From assembly GCA_029202485.1 (NCBI GenBank), contig CP119313.1, positions 3,224,001-3,288,000 of the forward strand: a DNA stretch of 64,000 nt. The letters are read 5' to 3'. The position numbers were made by a program, and so were the translations under genes. Below are positions 34,800 through 44,369 of the stretch, in pieces. Origin of the DNA: Candidatus Pedobacter colombiensis (lineage in GTDB: Bacteria > Bacteroidota > Bacteroidia > Sphingobacteriales > Sphingobacteriaceae). The notes under the pieces were generated by a model. It was not told the origin of the DNA. It worked only from the letters and a program-made list of their open reading frames with translations, and did not search any database. Position 1 is the stretch's first letter; every line of letters starts with the position of its first letter.

Positions 34800-36383
34800 T
34801 TAACCTACCAAACCTATATTGTAACCTTTCAATTCTTGTACCTTAACATTACTTTTAGCCGTAATATCTAAGCTCCTGAATTGTATTGCCTCGGATAGAT
34901 GCTTTATTTCAATATGCTCAGAACTGTCTAAATCTGCAATTGTTCTCGCTACCTTCAGTATTCTGTCATAAGCCCTTGCTGACATAGCCTGTTTTTTCAT
35001 AGCTGTCTCGAGTATCCATCGACCATCATCGCCAATCCTACAGACTTCCCTCACCTGTTTAGAACTCATTTGTGCATTTGCATATACCTCATTATTATTA
35101 ACAAATCTTTTCGTCTGAACTTCTCTTGCCTTTATTACCCGATCTCGTATCATCATACTTTTTTCCGTTAACTCGGTAGAATCCAACTCAGAAAAAACTA
35201 CCGGAATCACTTCAACATGTAAATCAATACGATCCAATAAAGGCCCAGATACTTTATTGCGATATTTTTGAACAGCCACCGCCCCACAAGTACATTTAAT
35301 GCTTGGATGATTGTAATAGCCACAAGGACAAGGATTCATCGAAGCTATCAACATGAAGCTAGCAGGATAATCTACCGTAAATTTAGCCCTTGAAATGCAG
35401 ACCGTTCTTTCCTCCAAGGGTTGACGCATAACCTCCAATACACTTCGCTTAAACTCCGGCAGTTCATCCAGGAACAACACCCCATTATGGGCAAGTGATA
35501 TTTCTCCAGGTTGCGGCTGAACCCCACCACCAACAAGCGCTACATCACTGATGGTATGATGTGGTGAGCGAAAAGGTCTTGTAGTCACCAAAGCATCAAC
35601 CGTAAACTGTTTTGCGGAAACAGAATGAATCCGAGTAGTTTCCAATGCTTCACTCAAACTTAGAGGAGGCAAAATAGTAGGCAGTCGTTTTGCCAGCATC
35701 GTTTTACCTGCACCAGGAGGGCCAATTAAAATAACATTATGCCCACCAGCTGCTGCAATTTCCATTGCTCTTTTAATACTCTGCTGCCCTTTTACCTCAC
35801 TAAAATCAGCATCGTAATTATTGACATTTTTACTAAACTCCTTCCGGGTATCTATTACAATTGGCTGCAGCTTAGTTTCACCACTAAAAAAATCAACAAC
35901 ACCTTTCAAGTTTTTGATTCCATAGACATCAAATTGATTAACAATAGCAGCTTCTCTAGCATTTGCTTCGGGCACTATTAAACCTTTATAGCCTTCTTCT
36001 CTCCCTTTAATGGCAACTGGTAATGCGCCCTTTATTGGCCGAACATTTCCGTCCAGCGACAATTCACCCAACAGGATATAATTAATCAAAGCCTCAGCAG
36101 GTATCTGCCCAGAAGCGGCTAAGATGCCAACCGCAATGGCCAGATCAAAGGATGAACCTTCCTTACGTATATCTGCTGGCGAAAGATTAACTAATATCCG
36201 CTGTTTCGGCATTCGGTATCCTGCAACAACAATTGCGCTTTCAACTCGTTTTAAACTTTCTCTTACTGCATTATCTGGCAAGCCAACCATGATGTATTGA
36301 GAACCTGGTGTAACACTAATTTCAACAGTAATTGTGGTTGATTCTATACCAAAAACTGCACTGGCATATGTTTTTACTAGCAT
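34800..36383 (-). CDS. comM: YifB/ComM-family Mg-chelatase-like AAA+ ATPase
   Basis: The N-terminal ChlI domain (residues 1-160, LSPADIRKEGSSFDLAIAVG) is followed by an AAA+ domain with Walker A GPPGAGKT and Walker B LFLDELPEF. A Cys-rich insert comes next (NPCPCGYYNHPSIKCTCG), then the C-terminal lid (RAYDRILKVARTIADL). Length (527) and motifs match ComM, a helicase acting on branch migration during integration of transforming DNA. It starts 2 nt after the preceding 205-residue gene, and the DUF559 nuclease gene follows. Confidence 0.95.
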   Translation of the reverse strand: MLVKTYASAVFGIESTTITVEISVTPGSQYIMVGLPDNAVRESLKRVESAIVVAGYRMPKQRILVNLSPADIRKEGSSFDLAIAVGILAASGQIPAEALINYILLGELSLDGNVRPIKGALPVAIKGREEGYKGLIVPEANAREAAIVNQFDVYGIKNLKGVVDFFSGETKLQPIVIDTRKEFSKNVNNYDADFSEVKGQQSIKRAMEIAAAGGHNVILIGPPGAGKTMLAKRLPTILPPLSLSEALETTRIHSVSAKQFTVDALVTTRPFRSPHHTISDVALVGGGVQPQPGEISLAHNGVLFLDELPEFKRSVLEVMRQPLEERTVCISRAKFTVDYPASFMLIASMNPCPCGYYNHPSIKCTCGAVAVQKYRNKVSGPLLDRIDLHVEVIPVVFSELDSTELTEKSMMIRDRVIKAREVQTKRFVNNNEVYANAQMSSKQVREVCRIGDDGRWILETAMKKQAMSARAYDRILKVARTIADLDSSEHIEIKHLSEAIQFRSLDITAKSNVKVQELKGYNIGLVG

Positions 36384-36385
36384 AA

Positions 36386-37003
36386 TTAATTGATTAATAA
36401 GTTCGTGTTTTTTCTATGTAATAATATCAAGCGCTTCAATTCATTAATTGTATGATATGTTGAATTGGTAAAAGCAGTTAGCAGATTTGCATTAACATCT
36501 AAATCACCTACATACTGCCTATCAATAAAACTGTTTGGATTCCTGTGGAACGCTTTTTCATTGAATGGGTCCATAGCCGAAATTTCTATTGATAAAATAT
36601 ATAATCTAGCATGTTCTTTGATCAAATAGATGATACATTCTTCTATAATTTCGACTGAACCTGATAACCTTTTCACTTTATTTTTTCCAACTTGCTCTTC
36701 CAATTGATATGGTGACTCTCTTTTTAAAGAATTGATTAACAATACTGCTTGAGAAATATGTTGTGTCTGAAGTAAAAATGGTGCAAGAATCCTCAATCCG
36801 GGATCATCAATACCAATTAAGATCTCAACATCGGTGATCACTTGCTGATCTGGGCTTAACAATTCTTCAAGATCAATACCATGATTTATGGCCAGTTCCA
36901 TGCCATAAAACAACATATTACGTGTAATGCGATCCATTATACATTGCCCTTCAATAGCAATAATTCTAGATTCGTAGTCAATTTGTATCATCTGATTTTC
37001 CAT
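36386..37003 (-). CDS. Hypothetical protein upstream of comM
   Basis: The 205-residue protein starts MENQMIQIDYESRIIAIEGQ and is mainly helical, with acidic segments (LEELLSPDQQVITDVEILIG) and a basic tail (LKRLILLHRKNTNLLIN). The stop is 2 nt before comM, which indicates translational coupling. No family is recognised. Its upstream gap (37004-37292) is shared with a divergent zinc-ribbon gene and shows an unusual pair, CACCTCCTT near 37110 and AAGGAGGAG near 37180, that could base-pair. Confidence 0.6.
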   Translation of the reverse strand: MENQMIQIDYESRIIAIEGQCIMDRITRNMLFYGMELAINHGIDLEELLSPDQQVITDVEILIGIDDPGLRILAPFLLQTQHISQAVLLINSLKRESPYQLEEQVGKNKVKRLSGSVEIIEECIIYLIKEHARLYILSIEISAMDPFNEKAFHRNPNSFIDRQYVGDLDVNANLLTAFTNSTYHTINELKRLILLHRKNTNLLIN

Positions 37004-37292
37004 AATTTCTAGTTTTAATATTCAAATCATGCTCAAACTTAACACGCTTAAATAGAATAGCCGTGTACTAATCGGTTACTTACGTTTACAATCGGGCAAT
37101 TATCACCTAAAGAGTAACCACCTCCTTAATCAAGTGACTTATAAAACAATTTGGTCGAACATTAATACATCTTAAAATAAAGGAGGAGTAGTGATTAACA
37201 AGCAAAAATTAACTATTAAGACAAAAAACTACCGTCAAACAGTTAAAAAAGTTTATATATGCGGTATGAATTTCAAATAAAATCTAAAAAAC

Positions 37293-37691
37293 ATGAAAAA
37301 AAATCTTACAAAAGCAGAAACTAGATGTCTTTGTTGCGATAAAATCGTGATAGGACGTTCAGACAAAAAATTTTGCGATGATTATTGTAGAAGTGCCTTT
37401 AATAATGAATTAAATGCAAATAACTCCACAATAATAAGTGAAACCAACAAAATTCTAAAAAAAAACAGGACAATCCTGCAGAACCTAAATTCAACTGATA
37501 AATCCAAAGTAAGTAGAAAAGAGCTTCAGGAAAAAGGCTTCAATTTTGGCTACTTTACTGGCATATTTAGAACCAGCAAAGGTTCTGTTTATATCTTCTG
37601 TTACGAAATGGGCTACCTGTCTTTGAGTAATGATAAAGTATTGTTAGTTAGCAATACACACTTTCCAAGATGGAAAGGACAAACTTCATAG
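37293..37691 (+). CDS. Zinc-ribbon-containing hypothetical protein
   Basis: Cys pairs in RCLCCDKIVIG and KKFCDDYCRSAF (residues 12-35) form a C..C...C...C zinc knuckle like the DUF2116-type ribbon. The C-terminal part (GFNFGYFTGIFRTSKGSVYI) resembles a small beta module. The protein is 132 residues long. Its last codons overlap the end of the convergent radC-like gene by 6 bp. Nucleic-acid binding is plausible but not demonstrated. Confidence 0.65.
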   Translation: MKKNLTKAETRCLCCDKIVIGRSDKKFCDDYCRSAFNNELNANNSTIISETNKILKKNRTILQNLNSTDKSKVSRKELQEKGFNFGYFTGIFRTSKGSVYIFCYEMGYLSLSNDKVLLVSNTHFPRWKGQTS

Positions 37692-38372
37692 CAAACCTTG
37701 ATCCGTAAAACTCAAATAGTTCATATCAGTTAAAATTAAATAATCACATACACAGACTCCTAGCATCTTCCCTGCTTCAACAAGCTTATTGATCAATAAA
37801 TCTTCATTACTTGGCTTCAATGTTCCAAATGGATCGTAGCGGCAAAGTATAATACGCTGGGCTTGATTTTCCAAAGCTAGCTCAAATAATAGTTTTGCAT
37901 CTAAATTAGTCTCTGACTGTTTATTTAACTGATGTGTACAAATAATTCGATTCTCCCTATTTAATATAACAGCCCAAAATTCCTCCCCATTTAAATTTTT
38001 TAAATATTGTGTCATATGTTTATAAATGTCCTTGCTCTCTTGAATCTTGATCGTTTGTCTGGTAGCTTCTTTATTAATGCGCCTATAACTAAACTCTAGT
38101 GCTGCAATAATTGCAATTGCTTTTGCCTCCCCTATACCCTTAAATTTCAATAATTCGTGGATTGAAAGCTCAGCTAATTTCTGAATATCATTATCCATAC
38201 AGTGTAAAATCCGTCTGCTTAACTCAACTGCGGTTTCATCTCTGCTTCCCGAACCAATTAAAATGGCAAGCAACTCTGCATCACTCATCATCTTTTTACC
38301 TTGGATGAGTAGTTTTTCGCGCGGACGATCCTGGAAAGACCAATCTTTTATGGTTAATTTTTTGTTGTACAT
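37686..38372 (-). CDS. radC: RadC-family protein lacking the JAMM metal-binding histidines
   Basis: The start at 38372 (MYNKKLTIKDWSFQDRPREK) fits family alignments; in-frame ATGs at 38393 and 38411 would add 7-13 residues. The N-terminal UPF0758/RadC_N region and HhH motif (LLKFKGIGEAKAIAIIAALE) are intact. In the C-terminal JAB domain the usual HNHPSG.(L)KPS..D metal site reads RYDPFGTLKPSNED: both His and the Ser are replaced, while Gly, KPS and Asp remain. The fold is kept to the end (VCDYLILTD..YLSFTD.G). It is therefore probably not a metalloprotease or nuclease. No frameshift is visible. Confidence 0.9.
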   Translation of the reverse strand: MYNKKLTIKDWSFQDRPREKLLIQGKKMMSDAELLAILIGSGSRDETAVELSRRILHCMDNDIQKLAELSIHELLKFKGIGEAKAIAIIAALEFSYRRINKEATRQTIKIQESKDIYKHMTQYLKNLNGEEFWAVILNRENRIICTHQLNKQSETNLDAKLLFELALENQAQRIILCRYDPFGTLKPSNEDLLINKLVEAGKMLGVCVCDYLILTDMNYLSFTDQGLL

Positions 38373-38411
38373 GGTGTTTTGTATTATGGTCATGAATTTT
38401 TCTCTGAACAA

Positions 38412-39100
38412 TACTAAATAGTTAAGGTATTATAATCGGATTTTATCCGATTATAAACGATTATTATTTTTCACCACCTCCCCCTAAAGGGGACTCCTCC
38501 TGAATCAGGAGGAGAATAAATAGAGTTTAAAGTAGAGGGAATAAAAGAAGCTATTTTCTGAATCCTAAAAGGTATGATTTAATAGAGGAAATTTATCCGC
38601 AACCAATTATTAGCGTTTTTTAAAAATGAAACTATCTCGAAATCATTGATGGGATCTTAAGCCCAGATCTCATCTCTGAACAACAGAAAAATGCTTACTA
38701 CATCTCTCTTGGACTAAGGAGTACTACGTCGAAAGATATTTTTATATGTGAATACCAACGCGAAGGAGAAGAAAGCCTTTAACAAGCCCTTTCGGGAACA
38801 GGTAATTGCATTAAGGATGGAATATAGCAGACACCTGCTGACTACTACAAATAAACCTATTCATAAGGTTTTAAAAAGTATTACCAAAAAAAGTCCTGAG
38901 CATTTACGGAATATATAAAAACAACAATGAACTTTTGGGCCAAAATTCGCCAAAAATACAACTTATGTTTGCCCAAAAATCCATTTTCCAAAAAAAGCTA
39001 GTAGCCTACTTTTTTATAAAAAAGATAAACGGTCTAATTTACCAAAAAGTTAACCTCTTCTGGAAGGCGCTAGCTGGAACAGGTTTTATTATTTTTTATT
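38412..39100. other. Gene-poor interval with remnants, a repeat and a radC-proximal hairpin
   Basis: A perfect inverted repeat (TATAATCGGA at 38431-38440, TCCGATTATA at 38446-38455) lies just before radC. The palindromic repeat at 38473-38516 follows. A short frame ending at 38919 (containing NKPFREQVIALRMEYSRHLL) looks like a gene remnant without a clear start. Nothing else is recognisable. Confidence 0.5.
38473..38516. repeat. Palindromic repeat, intergenic copy
   Basis: The segment has the structure CACCACCTCCCC, CTAAAGGGG, then CTCCTCCTGAATCAGGAGGAG, in which the last part is a near-perfect palindrome. A diverged copy lies inside the fecR coding sequence at 48507-48555 with the same order of blocks. 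Confidence 0.75.
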
Positions 39101-39654
39101 TTAATTAACCTGCTCTATTTCTTTCTTAATAAGGTCAATTGCTCTATTAATTTATTTTCTCAAGTATTTCTTATCTTTAACTTACCTCGTCTGATGATAG
39201 TTATAAATTCAATTTCGACTTAATAAAAATACTTCTCTCATCGTTGTTGGGAATGCATTGACATTACTTTTCAATGGAGGTGCGAGTTGTTTTGCTCTAG
39301 CCAGTCATCGGTAATTACAATATCCTTATCATTGAAGTTTTCTATAAAATTGATGTAATGATTTTGCATAGCATTACGTTCTAGAAAATTGAGCATTTTA
39401 GTACGTAGAGAAACATAAAAGTAAGTAGAGATCAAACCTGTAATTTCAATCATTTCTCTATTATCCCAGAGATCAACAAAAACTTCTATCAAAATATTTT
39501 CCGCATCAGTTTTATCAGCGAACCGTTTCTGTATAAAAACAAATAGAATGCCCCCATATCTTTGGTAAATTTCGGAATACGCGGCATAATCTCCCCCCTT
39601 TAAGCGCGTGAAGAGATCAGTGTTAGTTAACAAATTATATTCAGTCATATTCAT
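39101..39654 (-). pseudogene. Decayed ECF sigma factor
   Basis: An intact frame from 39654 to 39271 encodes 127 residues with sigma-70 region 2 (FTRLKGGDYAAYSEIYQRYG, VFVDLWDNRE), as in FecI-like Bacteroidota sigma factors. It ends without region 4. Further down the same strand, in another frame, the remains of region 4 can be read: AFPTTMREVFLLSRN, a stop, and at the end INRAIDLIKKEIEQVN just before 39101. At least one frameshift and several stops separate the parts, so the gene is inactive as a sigma factor. Confidence 0.8.
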
Positions 39655-39668
39655 TAATTATTAAGATT

Positions 39669-39980
39669 ATGAAAAGATTATTTTTCGGCGTAGCAGTTGC
39701 AGCAATTGCTTTGAGCGCTAGTGCATTTACCAATGCTAAATTTGCCACTATCACTTATTATAACAATGGAAGCGGCCTATATAAATTAACTACACAACCT
39801 TTTACTACATGCCAAGAAGTTGAAAACATTTCATGTAGATTGGAATTTCCAAATACCAATAACCTTGATTTAACTCAAGTTCCAGCTTCATTAGACATTA
39901 CTGTTCCTTCTCAACTGAGTGCTATCCAAGCTCAGCTTGGTACACCTACATATTCTACAGATAAAGGTGCATATCAATAA
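39669..39980 (+). CDS. Small secreted hypothetical protein (DUF6520-like)
   Basis: The 103-residue product starts MKRLFFGVAVAAIALSASAFTNA, a signal peptide with the A.SAFT cleavage context common to DUF6520 proteins. A Tyr/Thr-rich mature part contains two Cys (FTTCQEVENISCR) that probably pair. It diverges from the sigma pseudogene by 14 nt and ends before a strong terminator. The function is unknown. Confidence 0.65.
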   Translation: MKRLFFGVAVAAIALSASAFTNAKFATITYYNNGSGLYKLTTQPFTTCQEVENISCRLEFPNTNNLDLTQVPASLDITVPSQLSAIQAQLGTPTYSTDKGAYQ

Positions 39981-40037
39981 TGGAGTTTAACATTAGAAAT
40001 ACGTTAATCCTAAACAGAGCAAATAATTTCTAATGCT

Positions 40038-40079
40038 AAAGTAAAGTGAGCGCTATGTGATAGCGCTTCACTTTACTTT
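40038..40079 (+). terminator. Strong terminator after the small secreted protein gene
   Basis: A long stem (AAAGTAAAGTGAGCGCTAT at 40038-40056 pairing with ATAGCGCTTCACTTTACTTT at 40060-40079, one bulged base) ends in GTTTTAT on the plus strand. It lies between convergent genes and may also stop transcription of the TlpA operon, although the T run on that side is poor. Confidence 0.8.
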
Positions 40080-40111
40080 GTTTTATATGCATGAATTCAA
40101 CGCGCTTTAAA

Positions 40112-41644
40112 TCACAAATTTAAAGCGTTAAGATATTTATCAATGATTTGAGTAAAATTTTTCATATCATCTAAACTCCCATCTGGCCGAGGGGGGTGTG
40201 ATGTAATTAATAGTCCATCTTTATCAATGATTAATTGTTGTGGCGCACTATAAAAATCATAATGTTTTATAATTGGGTGTCCCAATCCTAGTCCATTCGT
40301 ATATAAATTAATTGTACCCGGAGAGGTATACAAGCCCGTTGAGACACTTGTTATCCATGTCTTTTTGTCGCTGTCAGAAGAGATGGTTAAAAAGACAATA
40401 TTTTTATTGTTTTCGTACTTTTTAATGATCGTTTCCATCGTCTTATTTAATATCTTACAATACCCACATCCTGAGAACCAAAAATCCACAATGACTAATT
40501 TACCTTTATAATCACTCAATTTACGAATGTTACCTGCTGTATCTTGTAGTTCAAATGGAAAGACTTCATTTTGTTTCTTTTGCCAGGCTATCAATGTTTT
40601 TTTATAAGCAGGGTCAGTTATGGATTTCATCACTAATCCTAAACTCAATTGAATTTCAGCTGAAAAATAACGATTCAATTGACTAATACATATCATGAGT
40701 AATTGATCTCTTAAGGCACCCTGATATTTTTGTTGTAAAACATCATACATCCCTACAAATGAATCTCCAGAACCTACATCCTTAGCATACAACCGCTGTA
40801 GGTTCCATTCTTTTTCAAAGATATACGCCGGATAATAGGCAGAATGAGGTATAAAATTTGAATCAACAGTCAATTCTAGTTCTTGATCAGCACGCATTTT
40901 ATTTAAATTTCTAAACGCGGGCAATGCAGCTTCATCAAGACCATATATTTCTAAGTTACTTTGTTCAGTTAATCCCCATAAACGAGCGTTGCCAATCGCA
41001 TCTAAGTAAATTCTATTGTACATCGATTCACTAAATTCACCCTTATAGCTTTCCAATAACTTTAAACGTAATTTTATCATTAAACTTACATCCTCAGCAT
41101 TTAATTTAAATGCTTTATCATAGTCTTTAGCATTGCTTAGTTTAATAAATCTCTTCCGTACAGCTTTTGATCCCCCTTCAACATTATAAATATCGAATTG
41201 GCAGTTTAATTTTTCTGCGCCTTTTCCAGAAAAAAGAAGATACCCATTCTGGCCAACATCCATAGTAACATCATCACCATTTTCAAACAAGTAATATTCT
41301 TCTGCACGGTGATTCCTCGCTGGAAAGATCAATGGCAGTAAATTACCTAGCATCATTTTGTTATCCCCCTCATTTACAACCCAAAATGAAGCATAAGTTA
41401 ATGCCGAAGCAGACTTCACATTTATATTGAATCTTCTTTTTGAATCCAATAGAACGGTGATCACTTCCCCGCCCAGCAAATTTTTTGCCGGATCGTAGAG
41501 CTTGATCTGGATACTTTTGTTCTTAAAATAGTTAACTATAGTGGAATCGACCCTACCTTTAATGTTAAAACTATAGCTTTGCGCTTTCAATGAGCTGATC
41601 ATGAAAACCATTGCGATGAGCAGTAAAAATTTTTTATTTTTCAT
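40112..41644 (-). CDS. TlpA-like thioredoxin-fold protein
   Basis: A signal peptide ends in SSLKAQS. A beta-rich N-terminal region (INIKGRVDS-like, as in DUF4369 proteins) and a helical middle precede a TlpA/AhpC-type thioredoxin domain at about 365-510. The redox motif is VDFWFSGCGYCKIL, with a CxxC pair near residues 391-394. Such proteins occur at the end of many Bacteroidota SusCD operons and act as periplasmic thiol oxidoreductases. It is the last gene of the sigma-fecR-susCD operon. Confidence 0.88.
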   Translation of the reverse strand: MKNKKFLLLIAMVFMISSLKAQSYSFNIKGRVDSTIVNYFKNKSIQIKLYDPAKNLLGGEVITVLLDSKRRFNINVKSASALTYASFWVVNEGDNKMMLGNLLPLIFPARNHRAEEYYLFENGDDVTMDVGQNGYLLFSGKGAEKLNCQFDIYNVEGGSKAVRKRFIKLSNAKDYDKAFKLNAEDVSLMIKLRLKLLESYKGEFSESMYNRIYLDAIGNARLWGLTEQSNLEIYGLDEAALPAFRNLNKMRADQELELTVDSNFIPHSAYYPAYIFEKEWNLQRLYAKDVGSGDSFVGMYDVLQQKYQGALRDQLLMICISQLNRYFSAEIQLSLGLVMKSITDPAYKKTLIAWQKKQNEVFPFELQDTAGNIRKLSDYKGKLVIVDFWFSGCGYCKILNKTMETIIKKYENNKNIVFLTISSDSDKKTWITSVSTGLYTSPGTINLYTNGLGLGHPIIKHYDFYSAPQQLIIDKDGLLITSHPPRPDGSLDDMKNFTQIIDKYLNALNL

Positions 41645-41665
41645 AGTAAATGGTCATTAATGCTA

Positions 41666-42394
41666 TTAAAAATAGTTCACAACAAATATCCCAAAGGCAT
41701 TTACCCCTGTGCTTGTCCCAACCAGCCCTTTAATGATCAGGGCTACATTTTTAAATCTATTGGTAACCGTAGCATTAAAGGTATAGCTGAGTAGTAAGGC
41801 ATCGGAACTTGCATCTCTGACTTCAAAAATGTAAGGCGTTGTTGCCGTTGCTTTATTGGTATACCTGTTCCAATTACTGATTCCCTTGTAGGTCAAATTA
41901 TCCACTTCATTGACCGCGTTATTTTTAATTTTAATTTTAACAGCCGGGCTATTGGGTGATAAGTTTACGAAGCGTACGTTGGTCACAAAATTTGCTGAGG
42001 CAGGGGTGCTTACATCAGTTTTAATAAAAGGAAAATCAACCTCCTTCAACAACATGCTCTCTACCTTTGCTGCGGTCCCGGAAATGTATAGGGTATAAAA
42101 CCCGGATTCCATATTATGGCTTTCGTTAAACAACAATTTTGTGGTATCCGCAGTGGCTACGGCAATCAATGCTTTGTAGCCCAGTTCTGCATAATAGAAT
42201 CGATTGGCACCATAAAGGACTTGATTTGTAGTGTTAGCGAAACTATAAGCTTTTCCTGTAGGATTTACTTTTAGCCCCCCAAGATCTACCGCTGCATTAA
42301 TCACGTTTATTGAGCTGGTGGTCTTAAAAACCTCTGCATCCTTTTTACATGCAGCAAAACAAATTGCAAATACTAATATCCAGGCATTTTTCAT
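41666..42394 (-). CDS. Putative lipoprotein (DUF4397-like)
   Basis: The signal peptide MKNAWILVFAICFAAC ends in a lipobox followed by KKDAEV. The mature protein has repeated beta-strand motifs with SINVINAA near the start and NVRFVNLSPNSPAVKIKI in the middle. This recalls DUF4397 proteins, in which VR..N.(S)P is the hallmark. It is 242 residues long and sits between two other secreted-protein genes of the operon. A ligand-binding role for the SusCD system is inferred only from context. Confidence 0.65.
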   Translation of the reverse strand: MKNAWILVFAICFAACKKDAEVFKTTSSINVINAAVDLGGLKVNPTGKAYSFANTTNQVLYGANRFYYAELGYKALIAVATADTTKLLFNESHNMESGFYTLYISGTAAKVESMLLKEVDFPFIKTDVSTPASANFVTNVRFVNLSPNSPAVKIKIKNNAVNEVDNLTYKGISNWNRYTNKATATTPYIFEVRDASSDALLLSYTFNATVTNRFKNVALIIKGLVGTSTGVNAFGIFVVNYF

Positions 42395-42406
42395 TTTTTC
42401 ATAGCT

Positions 42407-42940
42407 TTAATTGTATCTATCAAATATTCCTTTTACGGTATACGCTTTCCTGCCATCTACTTGATCAGTAAATAACAATGCCAGCGCCTTTCCATCCTCA
42501 GAGAGAGTCCAAATGTCGTTCGTATTGCGCAGTACCTGATCAGGTTTATTGGTGTAGAATAAACGAATGTTTTTAGTTGCACTTTTACGATCTGCTGAGA
42601 TTTTAAAAGTTAGCCTGACTTTAGTGCTATCCGATACCACAACTTCCGATGGCGTTCCATCTAAAGCATATTTTACAGGCTGAGTATTTGCCCCGATTTT
42701 TCCTTCAGCATAGCTGATCACCTGACTTACAAAAACAGAATCCCGACTTGTTTTCACAATTAAGCCCTTAGGGAAAACAAAGGCCGGATAACTTTGGAGG
42801 TTACTTTTTTGAGCGTTATAAATCCAGACCCCTGTGAGATCAGGACTCGGTTGCTGCTGCAGCTGTGCATTCGCTAATAGTCCAGTTAGCATCAAAACTG
42901 TTGTTAAGGTGCTTAGTTTATTGATTTTCTTTAGGTACAT
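42407..42940 (-). CDS. Secreted lipocalin-like hypothetical protein
   Basis: A signal peptide (ending LLANAQLQ) precedes DLTGVWIYNAQKSN, a start typical of lipocalin-like Bacteroidota secreted proteins. The body is an alternating beta pattern (KLTFKI.ADRKSATKNIRLFY-type strands) and the protein is 177 residues long. No active site is visible. It is the third gene after susC, 25 nt after susD. Confidence 0.6.
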   Translation of the reverse strand: MYLKKINKLSTLTTVLMLTGLLANAQLQQQPSPDLTGVWIYNAQKSNLQSYPAFVFPKGLIVKTSRDSVFVSQVISYAEGKIGANTQPVKYALDGTPSEVVVSDSTKVRLTFKISADRKSATKNIRLFYTNKPDQVLRNTNDIWTLSEDGKALALLFTDQVDGRKAYTVKGIFDRYN

Positions 42941-42965
42941 GTGATTGATTTTTAGTGTATTTTTT

Positions 42966-44360
42966 TTATCTAACGTTTTGCGCTACTCCACTGAGTGCCA
43001 CTTCATCGTCTGGGATGGGCAAAACATATCTTGGACTATTAGGTTCCAACGTAAATATTTGATCATCTAATTTTCTGGTGATGGTAATATTACGCCCCTC
43101 CACATTTAACCTTTTCAAATCTGTCCATCTGATACCGCGAAATACCAATGCTTTCCTACGTTCAATCAAGACTTTATCGAGTGCAATTTCAGGCGTATTG
43201 GCGATCAGGTTTTCATAAGGTTTGGATGGACTGGTTGCGTTTGGATTCCATCGTTTTATACCCAATTGATTCAAATAACTCATAGATTGTAGCGTTTCGC
43301 CTCGTCTAGCCAGACATTCGGCCTTAATTAAATAAATTTCATCGGTGGCTAATCCTGAAAAAAGCGTGCTACTACCAGTGTATACACTTCTAATATTGTA
43401 ATTACCTAAAGTATTTTTCTGAAAATAGATGGGTAATCTTAAGTCAGACGGATTATATAGATTGATCAATTCGGGAACGATTCCATAAGCTGTTTCTAAA
43501 CCAGGGTTAAGCTCATCATAATCAGGATATTGAGAAGTTAAATAAATAATCTCTTCACTATTAAAGGATAATCCAAAATCAGCTGTTTTACTAATTAGAT
43601 TGTAATCTGTCAATGTTGAATACAAGGACAAGGTCTTGTCTGCATAGGCCTCTGCCTCAGTAAACTTACCCATATTTAAGTACACTCTTGCGAGTAAAGC
43701 ATAAGCTGCGACTTTAGAGGGACGTGATCTTTTATTGGAAATGATGTCCTGTTGCAACAAGTCCCCAGCCGCTTTTGCATCTAAAATGATTTGGTTATAG
43801 CATTGTTCCAGCGTGCTTCGCTGAAGAATTTCGTCAATATTAGCATTTAATTTCAAGGGAACGCCCAAATCTTGCGATGCGCTTAATGGATCATAGGCTT
43901 TTGAAAAAAGACTAACTAAATTATAATAAGCATAAGCTCTTGCAAATAGTGCCCATCCTTTAAGGACCCGCTTCTCATTATCGTTGCTAATATCCTGGCT
44001 AGCCAATATATCCAGCACCGTATTGCTATAGTAAATTGTACTATAAGGCCTTATCCAATCACTTACTTGAGTCACTCCAGCATATATATCCTTTTGCCAA
44101 ACTGATGCAGCTCTGGTTACAGGAGAATATAATGACTGCCATGCTTGTAAACTAGAAAAAAAATACTCATCAGCAGATACATGCCCTATATTAGGCGTCA
44201 CATTCATGACATCTGTATTGTCTAAAATTAATTGGAGATCTTTTGCTGATTTTGGTACGACTATAAGACTATCAGGTTTCAGATCCAGTTTTTTGGTACA
44301 GCCTAGCACTGCGAAAATTACTAGAATCATCATCATCTTTTTCATATATATAGCTATCAT
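42966..44360 (-). CDS. SusD/RagB-like lipoprotein
   Basis: The Met at position 6 (44345, MKKMMMILVIFAVLGC) gives the best lipoprotein signal peptide, followed by TKKLDLKPDSLIVVP, a common SusD start. The body has SusD helical motifs (GWALFARAYAYYNLVSLFSK, PSKVAAYALLARVYLNMGKF) and the C-terminal segment with IERRKALVFRGIRWTDLKRL. Length (464) fits the family. It begins 9 nt after susC. Because the SusC partner carries an STN domain, this pair probably serves a signal-regulated uptake system. Confidence 0.92.
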   Translation of the reverse strand: MIAIYMKKMMMILVIFAVLGCTKKLDLKPDSLIVVPKSAKDLQLILDNTDVMNVTPNIGHVSADEYFFSSLQAWQSLYSPVTRAASVWQKDIYAGVTQVSDWIRPYSTIYYSNTVLDILASQDISNDNEKRVLKGWALFARAYAYYNLVSLFSKAYDPLSASQDLGVPLKLNANIDEILQRSTLEQCYNQIILDAKAAGDLLQQDIISNKRSRPSKVAAYALLARVYLNMGKFTEAEAYADKTLSLYSTLTDYNLISKTADFGLSFNSEEIIYLTSQYPDYDELNPGLETAYGIVPELINLYNPSDLRLPIYFQKNTLGNYNIRSVYTGSSTLFSGLATDEIYLIKAECLARRGETLQSMSYLNQLGIKRWNPNATSPSKPYENLIANTPEIALDKVLIERRKALVFRGIRWTDLKRLNVEGRNITITRKLDDQIFTLEPNSPRYVLPIPDDEVALSGVAQNVR

Positions 44361-44369
44361 GATTTTAAC

